Assembly (NCBI GenBank): GCA_036250195.1
Contig: JAVHZZ010000006.1
Coordinates: 170,768,424-170,832,423, forward strand
Direction: 5' to 3'
Length of the DNA: 64,000 nucleotides
From: Mixophyes australis
Lineage: Eukaryota > Chordata > Amphibia > Anura > Limnodynastidae
This document shows positions 1 through 13,550 of the stretch, in pieces. Position numbers and translations under genes: made by a program. Position 1 is the stretch's first letter; each line of letters opens with the position of its first letter. The notes below the pieces were generated by a model. The model saw only the letters and a list, made by a program, of their open reading frames with translations. It made no database searches and was not told the origin of the DNA.

Positions 1-288
1 TAAATCATGAATCATGAATCGAATCATGATTCATGAATCATGAATCGAATCATAAATCATGAATTGAATCATAAATCATGAATCATTAAATGAATCATGA
101 ATTGAATCATGAATCATGAATTGAATCATGAATCATGATTTATGAATCATGAAATGAATCATGAATTGAATCATGAATCATGAATCATGAAATGAATCAT
201 GAATCATGAATCGAATCATAATTCATGAATTGAAACATGATTCATGAATAATGAATCATGAATCGAATCATGATTCATGAATTGAATC

Positions 289-297
289 ATGACTCAT
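289..297. other. ATGACTCAT, exact AP-1/GCN4-type bZIP consensus (representative)
   Basis: The 9-mer ATGACTCAT is the consensus for AP-1 and GCN4-like bZIP proteins. It arises from the ordinary ATGATTCAT or ATGAATCAT of the satellite by one base change at the centre. Further copies are at 1483-1491 and 1717-1725, the ATGAGTCAT form is at 2226-2234, and many more recur with the higher-order blocks. The match is seen directly; binding or function in vivo is not implied. Confidence 0.4.
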
Positions 298-2369
298 GAA
301 TCATGAACCATGATTTGAATCATGAATAATGAATCATGAATCATGAATCAAATCATGAATCATGAATTGAATCATGAATCATGAATCATGAATCGAATCA
401 TGAATCTTGAATCATGAATTGAATCATGATTCATGAATCATGAATCATGAATCGAATCATGATTCATGAATTATGATTCATGAATCGAATCATGAATCAT
501 GAATCCAATCATGATTCATGAATCATGATTCATGAATCTAATTATGATTCATGAATCGAATCATGATTCATGAATCTAATCATGATTCATGAATCGAATC
601 ATGAATCGAATCATGAATCATGAATCGAATCATGATTCATGAATCATGAATCGAATCATGATTCATGAATCGAATCATGATTTATGAATCATGAATTGAA
701 TCATGATTCATGAATCTAATCATGATTCATGAATCATGAATCATGAATCGAATCATGGTTCATGAATCGAATCATGAATTGAATCATAAATCATTAATTG
801 AATCATAAATCATGAATCAATAAATGAATTATGAATTAAATCATGAATCATGAATTAAATCATGAATCATGAATTTAATCATGAATCATGAATTGAATCA
901 TGAATCATGAAATGAATCATGAATTGAATCATGTATCATGAATCATGAATCATGAATTGAATCATGATACATGAATCATGAATCAAATCATGATTCATGA
1001 ATCATGAACTGAATCATGAATTGAATCATGAATTAAATCATGAATCATGAATTGAATCATGAATCAGGAATCATGAATTAAATCATGAATCATGAATCAT
1101 GAATTGAATCATGAATCATGAATTGAATCATGAATTGATTCCTAAATCACGAATCATGAATTGAATCATGAATCATGAATTAAATCATGAATTATGAATT
1201 GAATAATGAATCATAAATTGAATGATGAATTGAATCATGAATCATGAATCATGAATTGAATCATAAATCATGAATCATGAAATGAATCATGAATCATGAA
1301 ATAAATCATGATTCATGAATTAAATCATGATTTGAATCATGAATCATGAATCATGAATCAAATCATGATTCATGAATCATGAATCAAATCATGATTCATG
1401 AATCATGAATTGAATCATGATTTATGAATCATAAATCATGAATCATGATTCATGAATCGAATCATGATTCATGAATTAAATCATGACTCATGAATCATGA
1501 ACCATGAATTGAATCATGAATAATGAATCATGAATCATGAATCAAATCATGAATCATGAATTGAATCATGAAATATGAATCATGAATCAAATCATGACTC
1601 TTGAATCATGAATCGAATCATGATTCATGAATCGAATCATGATTCATGAATCATGAATCATGAATCGAATCATGATTCATGAATCATGAATCGAATCATG
1701 ATTCATGAATCGAATCATGACTCATAAATCATGAATCATGAATCGAATCATGATTCATGAACCGAATCACGATTCATGAATCATGAATCATGAATCGAAT
1801 CATGATTCGTGAATCAAGAATCGTGAATCTATTCATAAATCATGAATTGAATTATAAATCATGAATCATTAAATGAATTATGAATCGAATCATGAATCAT
1901 GAATCTAATCATGATTCATGAATCGAATCATGAATCGAATCATGAATCATGAATCGAATCATGATTCATGAATCATGAATCATGAATCAAATCATGATTC
2001 ATGAATCGAATCATGATTCATGAATCTAATCATGATTCATGAATCATGAATCATGAATCGAATCATGGTTCATGAATCGAATCACGATTCATGAATTATG
2101 AATCATGAATCGAATCATGATTCATGAATCATGAATCATGAATTGAATCATAAATCATGAATTGAATCATAAATCATGAATCATTAAATGAATTATGATT
2201 TGAATCATGAATCATGAATTGAATCATGAGTCATGAATTGAATCATGAATCAGGAATCAGGAATCATGAATTGAATCATGAATCATGAATCATGAATCGA
2301 ATAATGAATCATGAATCATGAATTGAATCATAAATCATGAATTGAATCATGAATCATAAATTGAATCAT

Positions 2370-2395
2370 GTATCATAATCATGTATCATAATCAT
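2370..2395. repeat. 13-bp doublet marker (first of six copies)
   Basis: GTATCATAATCAT is repeated twice in tandem, a 13-bp step that breaks the 5/7 grammar because one word is a base short. It recurs at 5653, 8911, 27,687, 37,855 and 40,598, always just after AATCATAAATTG and before a 19-bp sub-array. Its absence at the equivalent place near 47.9 kb makes it a good character for working out the order of block duplications. Confidence 0.8.
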
Positions 2396-2560
2396 GAATC
2401 ATGAATTGAATCATGAATCATGAATTGAATCATGAATCATGAATTATGATTTGAATCATGAATCATGAATTGAATCATATATTGAATCATGAATCATGAA
2501 TTGAATCATGAATCATGAATTGAATCATGAATTGAATCATGAATCATGAATTGAAAAATG

Positions 2561-2660
2561 AATCATGAATTGAATCATGAATCATGAATTGAATCATGAA
2601 TCATGAATTGAATCATGAATCATGAATTGAATCATGAATCATGAATTGAATCATGAATTG
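2561..2660. repeat. Nearly perfect 19-bp (7-7-5) sub-array
   Basis: The 5-mer AATTG recurs at 2568, 2587, 2606, 2625 and 2644, exactly 19 bp apart, and then once at a 12-bp step. This is one of the cleanest examples in the window of the 7-7-5 unit without a point variant. The same kind of stretch closes the following blocks near 5.82-6.06 kb and 9.07-9.33 kb. Confidence 0.85.
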
Positions 2661-2850
2661 AATCATGAATCATGAATTGAATCATGAATCATGAATTGAA
2701 TCATGAATTGAATCATGAATCATGAATCATGAATTGAATCATGAATCATGAATTGAATCATGAATCATGAATTGAATCATGAATTGAATCATGAATCATG
2801 AATCATGAATTGAATCATGATTTATGAATCATCAATCGTATCATGATTCA

Positions 2851-5800
2851 TAAATCATGAATCATGAATCGAATCATGATTCATGAATCATGAATCGAAT
2901 CATAAATCATGAATTGAATCATAAATCATGAATCATTAAATGAATCATGAATTGAATCATGAATCATGAATTGAATCATGAATCATGAGTCATGAATCAT
3001 GAAATGAATCATGAATTGAATCATGAATCATGAATCATGAAATGAATCATGAATCATGAATCGAATCATAATTCATGAATTGAAACATGATTCATGAATA
3101 ATGAATCATGAATCGAATCATGATTCATGAATTGAATCATGACTCATGAATCATGAACCATGATTTGAATCATGAATAATGAATCATGAATCATGAATCA
3201 AATCATGAATCATGAATTGAATCATGAATCATGAATCATGAATCGAATCATGAATCTTGAATCATGAATTGAATCATGATTCATGAATCATGAATTATGA
3301 ATCGAATCATGATTCATGAATTATGATTCATGAATCGAATCATGAATCGAATCATGAATCATGAATCCAATCATGATTCATGAATCATGATTCATGAATC
3401 TAATTATGATTCATGAATCGAATCATGATTCATGAATCTAATCATGATTCATGAATCGAATCATGAATCGAATCATGAATCATGAATCGAATCATGATTC
3501 ATGAATCATGAATCATGAATCGACTCATGATTCATGAATCGAATCATGATTTATGAATCATGAATCGAATCATGATTCATGAATCTAATCATGATTCATG
3601 AATCATGAATCATGAATCGAATCATGGTTCATGAATCGAATCATGGTTCATGTATCGAATCACGCTTCATGAATTATGAATCATGAATCGAATCATGATT
3701 CATGAATCATGAATCATGAATTGAATCATAAATCATAAATTGAATCATAAATCATGAATCAATAAATGAATTATGAATTGAATCATGAATCATGAATCAA
3801 ATCATGATTCATGAATCATGAACTGAATCATGAATCATGAATTGAATCATGAATTAAATCATGAATCATGAATTGAATCATGAATCAGGAATCATGAATT
3901 AAATCATGAATCATGAATCATGAATTGAATCATGAATCATGAATTGAATCATGAATTGATTCCTAAATCACGAATCATGAATCATGAATTAAATCATGAA
4001 TTATGAATTGAATAATGAATCATAAATTGAATGATGAATTGAATCATGAATCATGAATCATGAATTGAATCATAAATCATGAATCATGAAATGAATCATA
4101 AATCATGAAATAAATCATGATTCATGAATTAAATCATGATTTGAATCATGAATCATGAATCATGAATCATGAATCAAATCATGATTCATGAATCATGAAT
4201 TGAATCATGATTTATGAATCATAAATCATGAATCATGATTCATGAATCATGAATCGAATCATGATTCATGAATCATGAATCGAATCATGATTCATGAATC
4301 ATGAATCGAATCATGATTCATGAATCGAATCATGATTCATGATTCATGAATCGAATCATGATTCATGAATTAAATCATGACTCATGAATCATGAACCATG
4401 AATTGAATCATGAATAATGAATCATGAATCATGAATCAAATCATGAATCATGAATTGAATCATGAAATATGAATCATGAATCAAATCATGACTCTTGAAT
4501 CATGAATTGAATCATGATTCATGAATCATGATTCATGAATCGAATCATGAATCGAATCATGATTCATGAATCATGATTCATGAATCATGAATCGAATCAT
4601 GATTCATGAATCATGAATTGAATCATGAATCATGAATTGAATCATGAATGATGAATCATGAATTGAATCATGAATCATGAATTGAATCATGAATTGAATC
4701 ATGAATCATGAATTGAATCATGATTCATGAATTAAATCATGAATCATGAGTCATGAATCATGAAATGAATCATGAATTGAATCATGTATGATGAATCATG
4801 AATTGAATCATGAATCATGAATCATGAAATTAATCATGAATTGAATCATGAATTGAATCATGAATCATAAATCATGAATCATGAATCATGAATCGAATCA
4901 TAATTCATGAATTGAAACATGATTCATGAATAATGAATCATGAATCGAATCATGATTCATGTATTGAATCATGACTCATGAATCATGAATCATGAATCGA
5001 ATCATGATTCATGAATCGAATCATGATTCATGAATCTAATCATGATTCATGAATCGAATCATGAATCGAATCATGAATCATGAATCGAATCATGATTCAT
5101 GAATCTAATCATGATTCATGAATCGAATCATGAATCGAATCATGAATCATGAATCGAATCATGATTCATGAATCGAATCATGAATCGAATCATGAATCAT
5201 GAATCGAATCATGATTCATGAATCATGAATCATGAATCGAATCATGATTCATGAATCATGAATCATGAATCGAATCATGATTCATGAATCGAATCATGAT
5301 TCATGAATCTAATCATGATTCATGAATCATGAATCATGAATCGAATCATGGTTCATGAATCGAATCACGATTCATGAATTATGAATCATGAATCGAATCA
5401 TGATTCATGAATCATGAATCATGAATTGAATCATAAATCATGAATTGAATCATAAATCATGAATCATTAAATGAATTATGATTTGAATCATGAATCATGA
5501 ATTGAATCATGAGTCATGAATTGAATCATGAATCATGAATCAGGAATCATGAATTGAATCATGAATCATGAATCATGAATCGAATAATGAATCATGAATC
5601 ATGAATTGAATCATGAATCATGAATTGAATCATGAATCATAAATTGAATCATGTATCATAATCATGTATCATAATCATGAATCATGAATTGAATCATGAA
5701 TCATGAATTGAATCATGAATCATGAATTGAATCATGAATCATGAATTATGATTTGAATCATGAATCATGAATTGAATCATATATTGAATCATGAATCATG

Positions 5801-6109
5801 AATTGAAAAATGAATCATGAATTGAATCATGAATCATGAATTGAATCATGAATCATGAATTGAATCATGAATCATGAATTGAATCATGAATTGAATCATG
5901 AATCATGAATCATGAATTGAATCATGAATCATGAATTGAATCATGAATCATGAATTGAATCATGAATTGAATCATGAATTATGAATCATGAATTGAATCA
6001 TGAATCATGAATTGAATCATGAATCATGAATTGAATCATGAATTGAATCATGAATCATGAATCATGAATTGAATCATGATTTATGAATCATCAATCGTAT
6101 CATGATTCA
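2851..6109. repeat. Higher-order block 2 (3,259 bp)
   Basis: It begins directly after the AATCGTATCATG marker and repeats the opening of block 1 almost base for base for several hundred bases. Ordered markers are AATCC near 3365, two CATGGTTCATG near 3623 and 3640, GATTCCTAAATCACG near 3955, GTATGATG at 4786, CATGGTTCATG near 5348 and the 13-bp doublet at 5653. The next block-start marker is 3,259 bp downstream, against 3,258 bp for the following interval. The second half, from 4751, belongs to the near-exact 3.27-kb tandem duplication described separately. Confidence 0.75.
5035..5220. repeat. Short tandem duplications of 69 bp and 50 bp in an AATCG-rich stretch
   Basis: The AATCTAATCATG variant occurs at 5035 and again at 5104, 69 bp apart, within matching context. 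The following 50 bases from 5121 then recur from 5171. All of these are AATCG-type words with ATTCATG 7-mers. The same expanded pattern is present at about 8.30-8.48 kb, so the local expansion came before the 3.27-kb duplication that copied it. Confidence 0.75.
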
Positions 6110-7986
6110 TAAATCATGAATCATGAATCGAATCATGATTCATGAATCATGAATCGAATCATAAATCATGAATTGAATCATAAATCATGAATCATTAAAT
6201 GAATCATGAATTGAATCATGAATCATGAATTGAATCATGAATCATGAGTCATGAATCATGAAATGAATCATGAATTGAATCATGAATCATGAATCATGAA
6301 ATGAATCATGAATCATGAATCAAATCATAATTCATGAATTGAAACATGATTCATGAATAATGAATCATGAATCGAATCATGATTCATGAATTGAATCATG
6401 ACTCATGAATCATGAACCATGATTTGAATCATGAATAATGAATCATGAATCATGAATCAAATCATGAATCATGAATTGAATCATGAATCATGAATCATGA
6501 ATCGAATCATGAATCTTGAATCATGAATTGAATCATGATTCATGAATCATGAATCATGAATCGAATCATGATTCATGAATTATGATTCATGAATCGAATC
6601 ATGAATCGAATCATGAATCATGAATCCAATCATGATTCATGAATCATGATTCATGAATCTAATTATGATTCATGAATCGAATCATGATTCATGAATCTAA
6701 TCATGATTCATGAATCGAATCATGATTCATGAATCTAATCATGATTCATGAATCGAATCATGAATCGAATCATGAATCATGAATCGAATCATGATTCATG
6801 AATCATGAATCATGAATCGAATCATGATTCATGAATCGAATCATGATTTATGAATCATGAATCGAATCATGATTCATGAATCTAATCATGATTCATGAAT
6901 CATGAATCATGAATCGAATCATGGTTCATGAATCGAATCATGGTTCATGAATCGAATCACGATTCATGAATTATGAATCATGAATCGAATCATGAATTTA
7001 ATCATGAATCATGAATTGAATCATGAATCATGAAATGAATCATGAATTGAATCATGTATCATGAATCATGAATCATGAATTGAATCATGATTCATGAATC
7101 ATGAATCAAATCATGATTCATGAATCATGAACTGAATCATGAATCATGAATTGAATCATGAATTAAATCATGAATCATGAATTGAATCATGAATCAAGAA
7201 TCATGAATTAAATCATGAATCATGAATCATGAATTGAATCATGAATCATGAATTGAATCATGAATTGATTCCTAAATCACGAATCATGAATTGAATCATG
7301 AATCATGAATTATGAATTGAATAATGAATCATAAATTGAATGATGAATTGAATCATGAATCATGAATCATGAATTGAATCATAAATCATGAATCATGAAA
7401 TGAATCATGAATCATGAAATAAATCATGATTCATGAATTGAATCATGATTCATGAATTGAATCATGAATCATGAGTCATGAATCATGAAATGAATCATGA
7501 ATTGAATCATGTATGATGAATCATGAATTGAATCATGAATCATGAAATTAATCATGAACTGAATCATGAATCATGAATTGAATCATGAATCATAAATCAT
7601 GAATCATGAATCATGAATCGAATCATAATTCATGAATTGAAACATGATTCATGAATAATGAATCATGAATCGAATCATGATTCATGTATTGATTCATGAC
7701 TCATGAATCATGAACCATGAATTGAATCAAGAATAATAAATCATGAATCATGAATCAAATCATGAATCATGAATTGAATCATGAATCATGAATCATGAAT
7801 CGAATCATGATTCATGAATCGAATCATGATTCATGAATCTAATCATGATTCATGAATCGAATCATGAATCGAATCATGAATCATGAATTGAATCATGAAT
7901 CGATTCATGAATCATGAATCATGAATCGAATCATGATTTATGAATCATGAATTGAATCATGATTCATGAATCATGAATCATGAATC

Positions 7987-8012
7987 GAACCATGATTTAT
8001 TTATCATGATTT
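7987..8012. repeat. T-rich hairpin element (first of 14 copies)
   Basis: GAACCATG runs into CATGATTTATTTATCATG, whose ends CATGAT and ATCATG are reverse complements around a 6-base TTATTT loop. It is the most conspicuous departure from the 7/5 grammar. Copies start at 7987, 11,181, 13,421, 15,881, 17,105, 19,958, 23,442, 26,700, 30,437, 31,287, 34,118, 36,532, 44,539 and 46,875. None is present in 1-7.9 kb or in 47-64 kb. In most later copies a GTATGATG marker follows 151 bp downstream. Confidence 0.8.
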
Positions 8013-8022
8013 ATGAATTGAA

Positions 8023-11000
8023 TCATGAATCATGAAATGAATCATGAATTGAATCATGTATGATGAATCATGAATTGAATCATGAATCATGAATCATGAA
8101 ATTAATCATGAATTGAATCATGAATTGAATCATGAATCATAAATCATGAATCATGAATCGAATCATAATTCATGAATTGAAACATGATTCATGAATAATG
8201 AATCATGAATCGAATCATGATTCATGTATTGAATCATGACTCATGAATCATGAATCATGAATCGAATCATGATTCATGAATCGAATCATGATTCATGAAT
8301 CTAATCATGATTCATGAATCGAATCATGAATCGAATCATGAATCATGAATCGAATCATGATTCATGAATCTAATCATGATTCATGAATCGAATCATGAAT
8401 CGAATCATGAATCATGAATCGAATCATGATTCATGAATCGAATCATGAATCGAATCATGAATCATGAATCGAATCATGATTCATGAATCATGAATCATGA
8501 ATCGAATCATGATTCATGAATCATGAATCATGAATCGAATCATGATTCATGAATCGAATCATGATTCATGAATCTAATCATGATTCATGAATCATGAATC
8601 ATGAATCGAATCATGGTTCATGAATCGAATCACGATTCATGAATTATGAATCATGAATCGAATCATGATTCATGAATCATGAATCATGAATTGAATCATA
8701 AATCATGAATTGAATCATAAATCATGAATCATTAAATGAATTATGATTTGAATCATGAATCATGAATTGAATCATGAGTCATGAATTGAATCATGAATCA
8801 TGAATCAGGAATCATGAATTGAATCATGAATCATGAATCGAATAATGAATCATGAATCATGAATTGAATCATGAATCATGAATTGAATCATGAATCATAA
8901 ATTGAATCATGTATCATAATCATGTATCATAATCATGAATCATGAATTGAATCATGAATCATGAATTGAATCATGAATCATGAATTGAATCATGAATCAT
9001 GAATTATGATTTGAATCATGAATCATGAATTGAATCATATATTGAATCATGAATCATGAATTGAAAAATGAATCATGAATTGAATCATGAATCATGAATT
9101 GAATCATGAATCATGAATTGAATCATGAATCATGAATTGAATCATGAATTGAATCATGAATCATGAATCATGAATTGAATCATGAATCATGAATTGAATC
9201 ATGAATCATGAATTGAATCATGAATTGAATCATGAATTATGAATCATGAATTGAATCATGAATCATGAATTGAATCATGAATCATGAATTGAATCATGAA
9301 TTGAATCATGAATCATGAATCATGAATTGAATCATGATTTATGAATCATCAATCGTATCATGATTCATAAATCATGAATCATGAATCGAATCATGATTCA
9401 TGAATCATGAATCGAATCATAAATCATGAATTGAATCATAAATCATGAATCATTAAATGAATCATGAATTGAATCATGAATCATGAATTGAATCATGAAT
9501 CATGAGTCATGAATCATGAAATGAATCATGAATTGAATCATGAATCATGAATCATGAAATGAATCATGAATCATGAATCAAATCATAATTCATGAATTGA
9601 AACATGATTCATGAATAATGAATCATGAATCGAATCATGATTCATGAATTGAATCATGACTCATGAATCATGAACCATGATTTGAATCATGAATAATGAA
9701 TCATGAATCATGAATCAAATCATGAATCATGAATTGAATCATGAATCATGAATCATGAATCGAATCATGAATCTTGAATCATGAATTGAATCATGATTCA
9801 TGAATCATGAATCATGAATCGAATCATGATTCATGAATTATGATTCATGAATCGAATCATGAATCGAATCATGAATCATGAATCCAATCATGATTCATGA
9901 ATCATGATTCATGAATCTAATTATGATTCATGAATCGAATCATGATTCATGAATCTAATCATGATTCATGAATCGAATCATGAATCGAATCATGAATCAT
10001 GAATCGAATCATGATTCATGAATCATGAATCATGAATCGAATCATGATTCATGAATCGAATCATGATTTATGAATCATGAATCGAATCATGATTCATGAA
10101 TCTAATCATGATTCATGAATCATGAATCATGAATCGAATCATGGTTCATGAATCGAATCATGGTTCATGAATCGAATCACGATTCATGAATTATGAATCA
10201 TGAATCGAATCATGAATTTAATCATGAATCATGAATTGAATCATGAATCATGAAATGAATCATGAATTGAATCATGTATCATGAATCATGAATCATGAAT
10301 TGAATCATGATTCATGAATCATGAATCAAATCATGATTCATGAATCATGAACTGAATCATGAATCATGAATTGAATCATGAATTAAATCATGAATCATGA
10401 ATTGAATCATGAATCAAGAATCATGAATTAAATCATGAATCATGAATCATGAATTGAATCATGAATCATGAATTGAATCATGAATTGATTCCTAAATCAC
10501 GAATCATGAATTGAATCATGAATCATGAATTATGAATTGAATAATGAATCATAAATTGAATGATGAATTGAATCATGAATCATGAATCATGAAATGAATC
10601 ATGAATCATGAAATAAATCATGATTCATGAATTGAATCATGATTCATGAATTGAATCATGAATCATGAGTCATGAATCATGAAATGAATCATGAATTGAA
10701 TCATGTATGATGAATCATGAATTGAATCATGAATCATGAAATTAATCATGAACTGAATCATGAATCATGAATTGAATCATGAATCATAAATCATGAATCA
10801 TGAATCATGAATCGAATCATAATTCATGAATTGAAACATGATTCATGAATAATGAATCATGAATCGAATCATGATTCATGTATTGATTCATGACTCATGA
10901 ATCATGAACCATGAATTGAATCATGAATAATAAATCATGAATCATGAATCAAATCATGAATCATGAATTGAATCATGAATCATGAATCATGAATCGAATC

Positions 11001-11229
11001 ATGATTCATGAATCGAATCATGATTCATGAATCTAATCATGATTCATGAATCGAATCATGAATCGAATCATGAATCATGAATTGAATCATGAATCGATTC
11101 ATGAATCATGAATCATGAATCGAATCATGATTTATGAATCATGAATTGAATCATGATTCATGAATCATGAATCATGAATCGAACCATGATTTATTTATCA
11201 TGATTTATGAATTGAATCATGAATCATGA
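8023..11229. repeat. 3.2-kb higher-order unit, copy 2 of a tandem pair
   Basis: This is a near-identical tandem copy of 4751-8022. Differences I can see are a few whole-word losses (for example around 8830 and 10580) and single-base variants. After about 11,229 the first copy would continue with an AAATG 5-mer, whereas here AATTG words follow and an AATTG-dominated domain begins. The edge therefore marks both a unit boundary and a change of satellite sub-type. Confidence 0.83.
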
Positions 11230-13190
11230 ATTGAATCATGAATCATGAATTGAATCATGAATCATGAATCATGAATTGAATCATGAATCATGAATTAAAT
11301 CATGAATCATGAATCATGAATTGAATCATGAATCATGAATTGAATCATGAATTGAATCATGAATTGAATCATGAATCATGAATTGAATCATGAATCATGA
11401 ATTGAATCATGAATCATGAATTGAATCATGAATCATGAATTGAATCATGAATTGAATCATGAATCATAAATTGAATCATGAATCATGAATTGAATCATGA
11501 ATCATGAATTGAATCATGAATCATGAATCATGAAATGAATCATGAATTGAATCATGAGTCATGAATTGAATCAAGAATCATGAATTGAATCATGAATCAT
11601 GAATTGAATCATGAGTCATGAATTGAATCAAGAATCATGAATTGAATCATGAATCATGAATTGAATCATGAATCATGAATTATGATTTGAATCATTAATC
11701 ATGAATTGAATCATATATTGAATCATGAATTGAATCATGAATCATGAATCATGAATTGAATCATGAATCATGAATTGAATCATATATTGAATCATGAATT
11801 GAATCATGAATCATGAATTGAATCATGAATCATGAATTGAATCATGAATAATAAATCATGAATCATGAATCATGAATTGAATCATGAATCATGAATTGAA
11901 TCATGAATCATGAATCATGAATCATGAATTGAATCATGAATCATGAATTGAATCATAAATCATGAATTATGATTTGAATCATGAATCATGAATTGAATCA
12001 TAAATTGAATCATGAATTGAATCATGAATCATGAATCATGAATTGAATCATGAATCATGAATTGAATCATGAATGATGAATCATGAATTGAATCATGAAT
12101 CATGAATTGAATCACGAATTGAATCATGAATCATAAATTGAATCATGAATCATGAATTGAATCATGAATCATGAATCATGATTAATGAAATGAATCATGA
12201 ATTGAATCATGTATCATGAATCATGAATTGAATCATGAATCATGAATTGAATCATGAATTAAATCATGAATCATGAATTGAATCATGAATCATGAATTGA
12301 ATCATGAATCATGAATTGAATCATGAATTGAATCATGAATCATGAATTGAATCATGAATCATGAATCATGAATTGAATCATGAATTGAATCATGATTCAC
12401 GAGTCATGAATTGAATCATGAATCATGAATTGAATCATGAATTATGAATTGAATCATGAATCATGAATTGAATCATGAATTGAATCATGAATTGAATCAT
12501 GAATCATGAATCATGAATCATGAATTGAATCATGAATCATGAATTGAATTATAAATCATGAATTATGATTTGAATCATGAATCATGAATTGAATCATAAA
12601 TTGAATCATGAATCATGAATTGAATCATGAATCATGAATCATGAATTGAATCATGAATCATGAATTGAATCATGAATGATGAATCATGAATTAAATCATG
12701 AATCATGAATTGAATCATGAATTGAATCATGAATCATGAATCATGAATTGAATCATGAATCATGAATTATGATTTGAATCATTAATCATGAATTGATTCA
12801 TATATTGAATCATGAATTAAATCATGAATCATGAATCATGAATTGAATCATGAATCATGAATTAAATCATGAATCATGAATCATGAATTAAATCATGAAT
12901 CATGAATTATGATTTGAATCATTAATCATGAATTGAATCATATATTGAATCATGAATCATGAATTGAATCATGAATCATGAATCATGAATTTAATCATGA
13001 ATCATGAATTGCATCATGAATCATGAATTGAATCATGAATCATTAACTGAATCATGAATCATGAATCATGAATTGAATCATGAATCATGAATTGAATCAT
13101 GAATTAAATCATGAATCATGAATTGAATCATGAATCATGAATCATGAATTGAATCATGAATAATGAATCATGAATCATGAATCAAATCAT
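11230..13190. repeat. AATTG-only satellite stretch
   Basis: For about 2 kb the 5-mers are AATTG or AATTA and I see no AATCG word, in contrast to the blocks on the left. Minor marks include TATATTG (near 11,713 and 11,785), AATGATG, GATTAATGAAATG (near 12,179) and GATTCACGAGTC at 12,394. It is the start of a domain running to about 26.79 kb in which AATTG dominates and AATCG appears only in short clusters. Confidence 0.8.
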
Positions 13191-13197
13191 GAATCAT

Positions 13198-13550
13198 GAA
13201 TTGAATCATGAATCATGAATCATGAATCATGAATCGAATCATGATTCATGAATCGAATCATGATTCATGAATCTAATCATGATTCATGAATCGAATCATG
13301 AATCGAATCATGAATCATGAATTGAATCATGAATCGATTCATGAATCATGAATCATGAATCGAATCATGATTTATGAATCATGAATTGAATCATGATTCA
13401 TGAATCATGAATCATGAATCGAACCATGATTTATTTATCATGAATCATGAATTGAATCATGATTCATGAATCATGAATCATGAATCATGATTTATGAATT
13501 GAATCATGAATCATGAATTGAATCATGAATCATGAATTGAATCATGAATC
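13198..13550. repeat. Block containing the T-rich hairpin element, matching 15,658-16,010
   Basis: Bases here match the stretch exactly 2,460 bp downstream with only occasional differences, for example GATTCATG near 13,461 against AATTCATG near 15,921. The block contains a short AATCG cluster, AATCGATTCATG and the GAACCATG plus CATGATTTATTTATCATG element at 13,421. The copies diverge abruptly near 13,551. Upstream, GATTCACGAGTC at 12,394 and 14,840 are 2,446 bp apart, so the local higher-order period is about 2.45 kb. Confidence 0.78.

Larger units (their letters stand above)
1..2850. repeat. Higher-order block 1 (2,850 bp)
   Basis: The window opens at the same phase as the sequence following the AATCGTATCATG marker at 2851, 6110 and 9368, so this block is the first of a tandem set. 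Markers in order are an AATCC 5-mer near 505, CATGGTTCATG near 755, GATTCCTAAATCACG near 1134, GATTCGTGAATCAAG near 1805, a second CATGGTTCATG near 2063, and a 13-bp doublet starting at 2370. After these comes a very regular 19-bp stretch, and the block closes with the AATCGTATCATG marker just before 2851. It is about 400 bp shorter than the next two blocks and differs from them between roughly 1.1 and 2.1 kb, so it is a variant of the unit and not an exact copy. Confidence 0.75.
4751..8022. repeat. 3,272-bp higher-order unit, copy 1 of a tandem pair
   Basis: From 4751 the sequence matches that starting at 8023, with an offset of 3,272 bp that falls to 3,258 and then about 3,194 through small word-sized indels. 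Matched marker pairs are GTATGATG at 4786 and 8058, the 13-bp doublet at 5653 and 8911, the block-start marker at 6110 and 9368, a second GTATGATG at 7511 and 10705, and GAACCATG at 7987 and 11181. The left edge is sharp: base 4750 differs from 8022, and the match then runs on. The unit ends just after the T-rich hairpin element at 7987. Confidence 0.85.

Noticed and set aside
7987..8012. Yeast-type replication origin (ARS consensus) in ATTTATTTATC
   Set aside because: The stretch resembles the 11-bp consensus but has T where a purine is required and C at the last position. Nothing else supports an origin.
11700..11800. TATA box at ATATATTG words
   Set aside because: CATATATTG is a recurrent satellite word variant found in many blocks, with no adjacent promoter elements or gene.
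13190..13450. ClaI-type ATCGAT site clusters as a functional signal
   Set aside because: ATCGATTCATG recurs once per hairpin-element block (for example near 13,331, 15,791 and 17,016) as part of the copied unit, so it is inherited and not independently placed.
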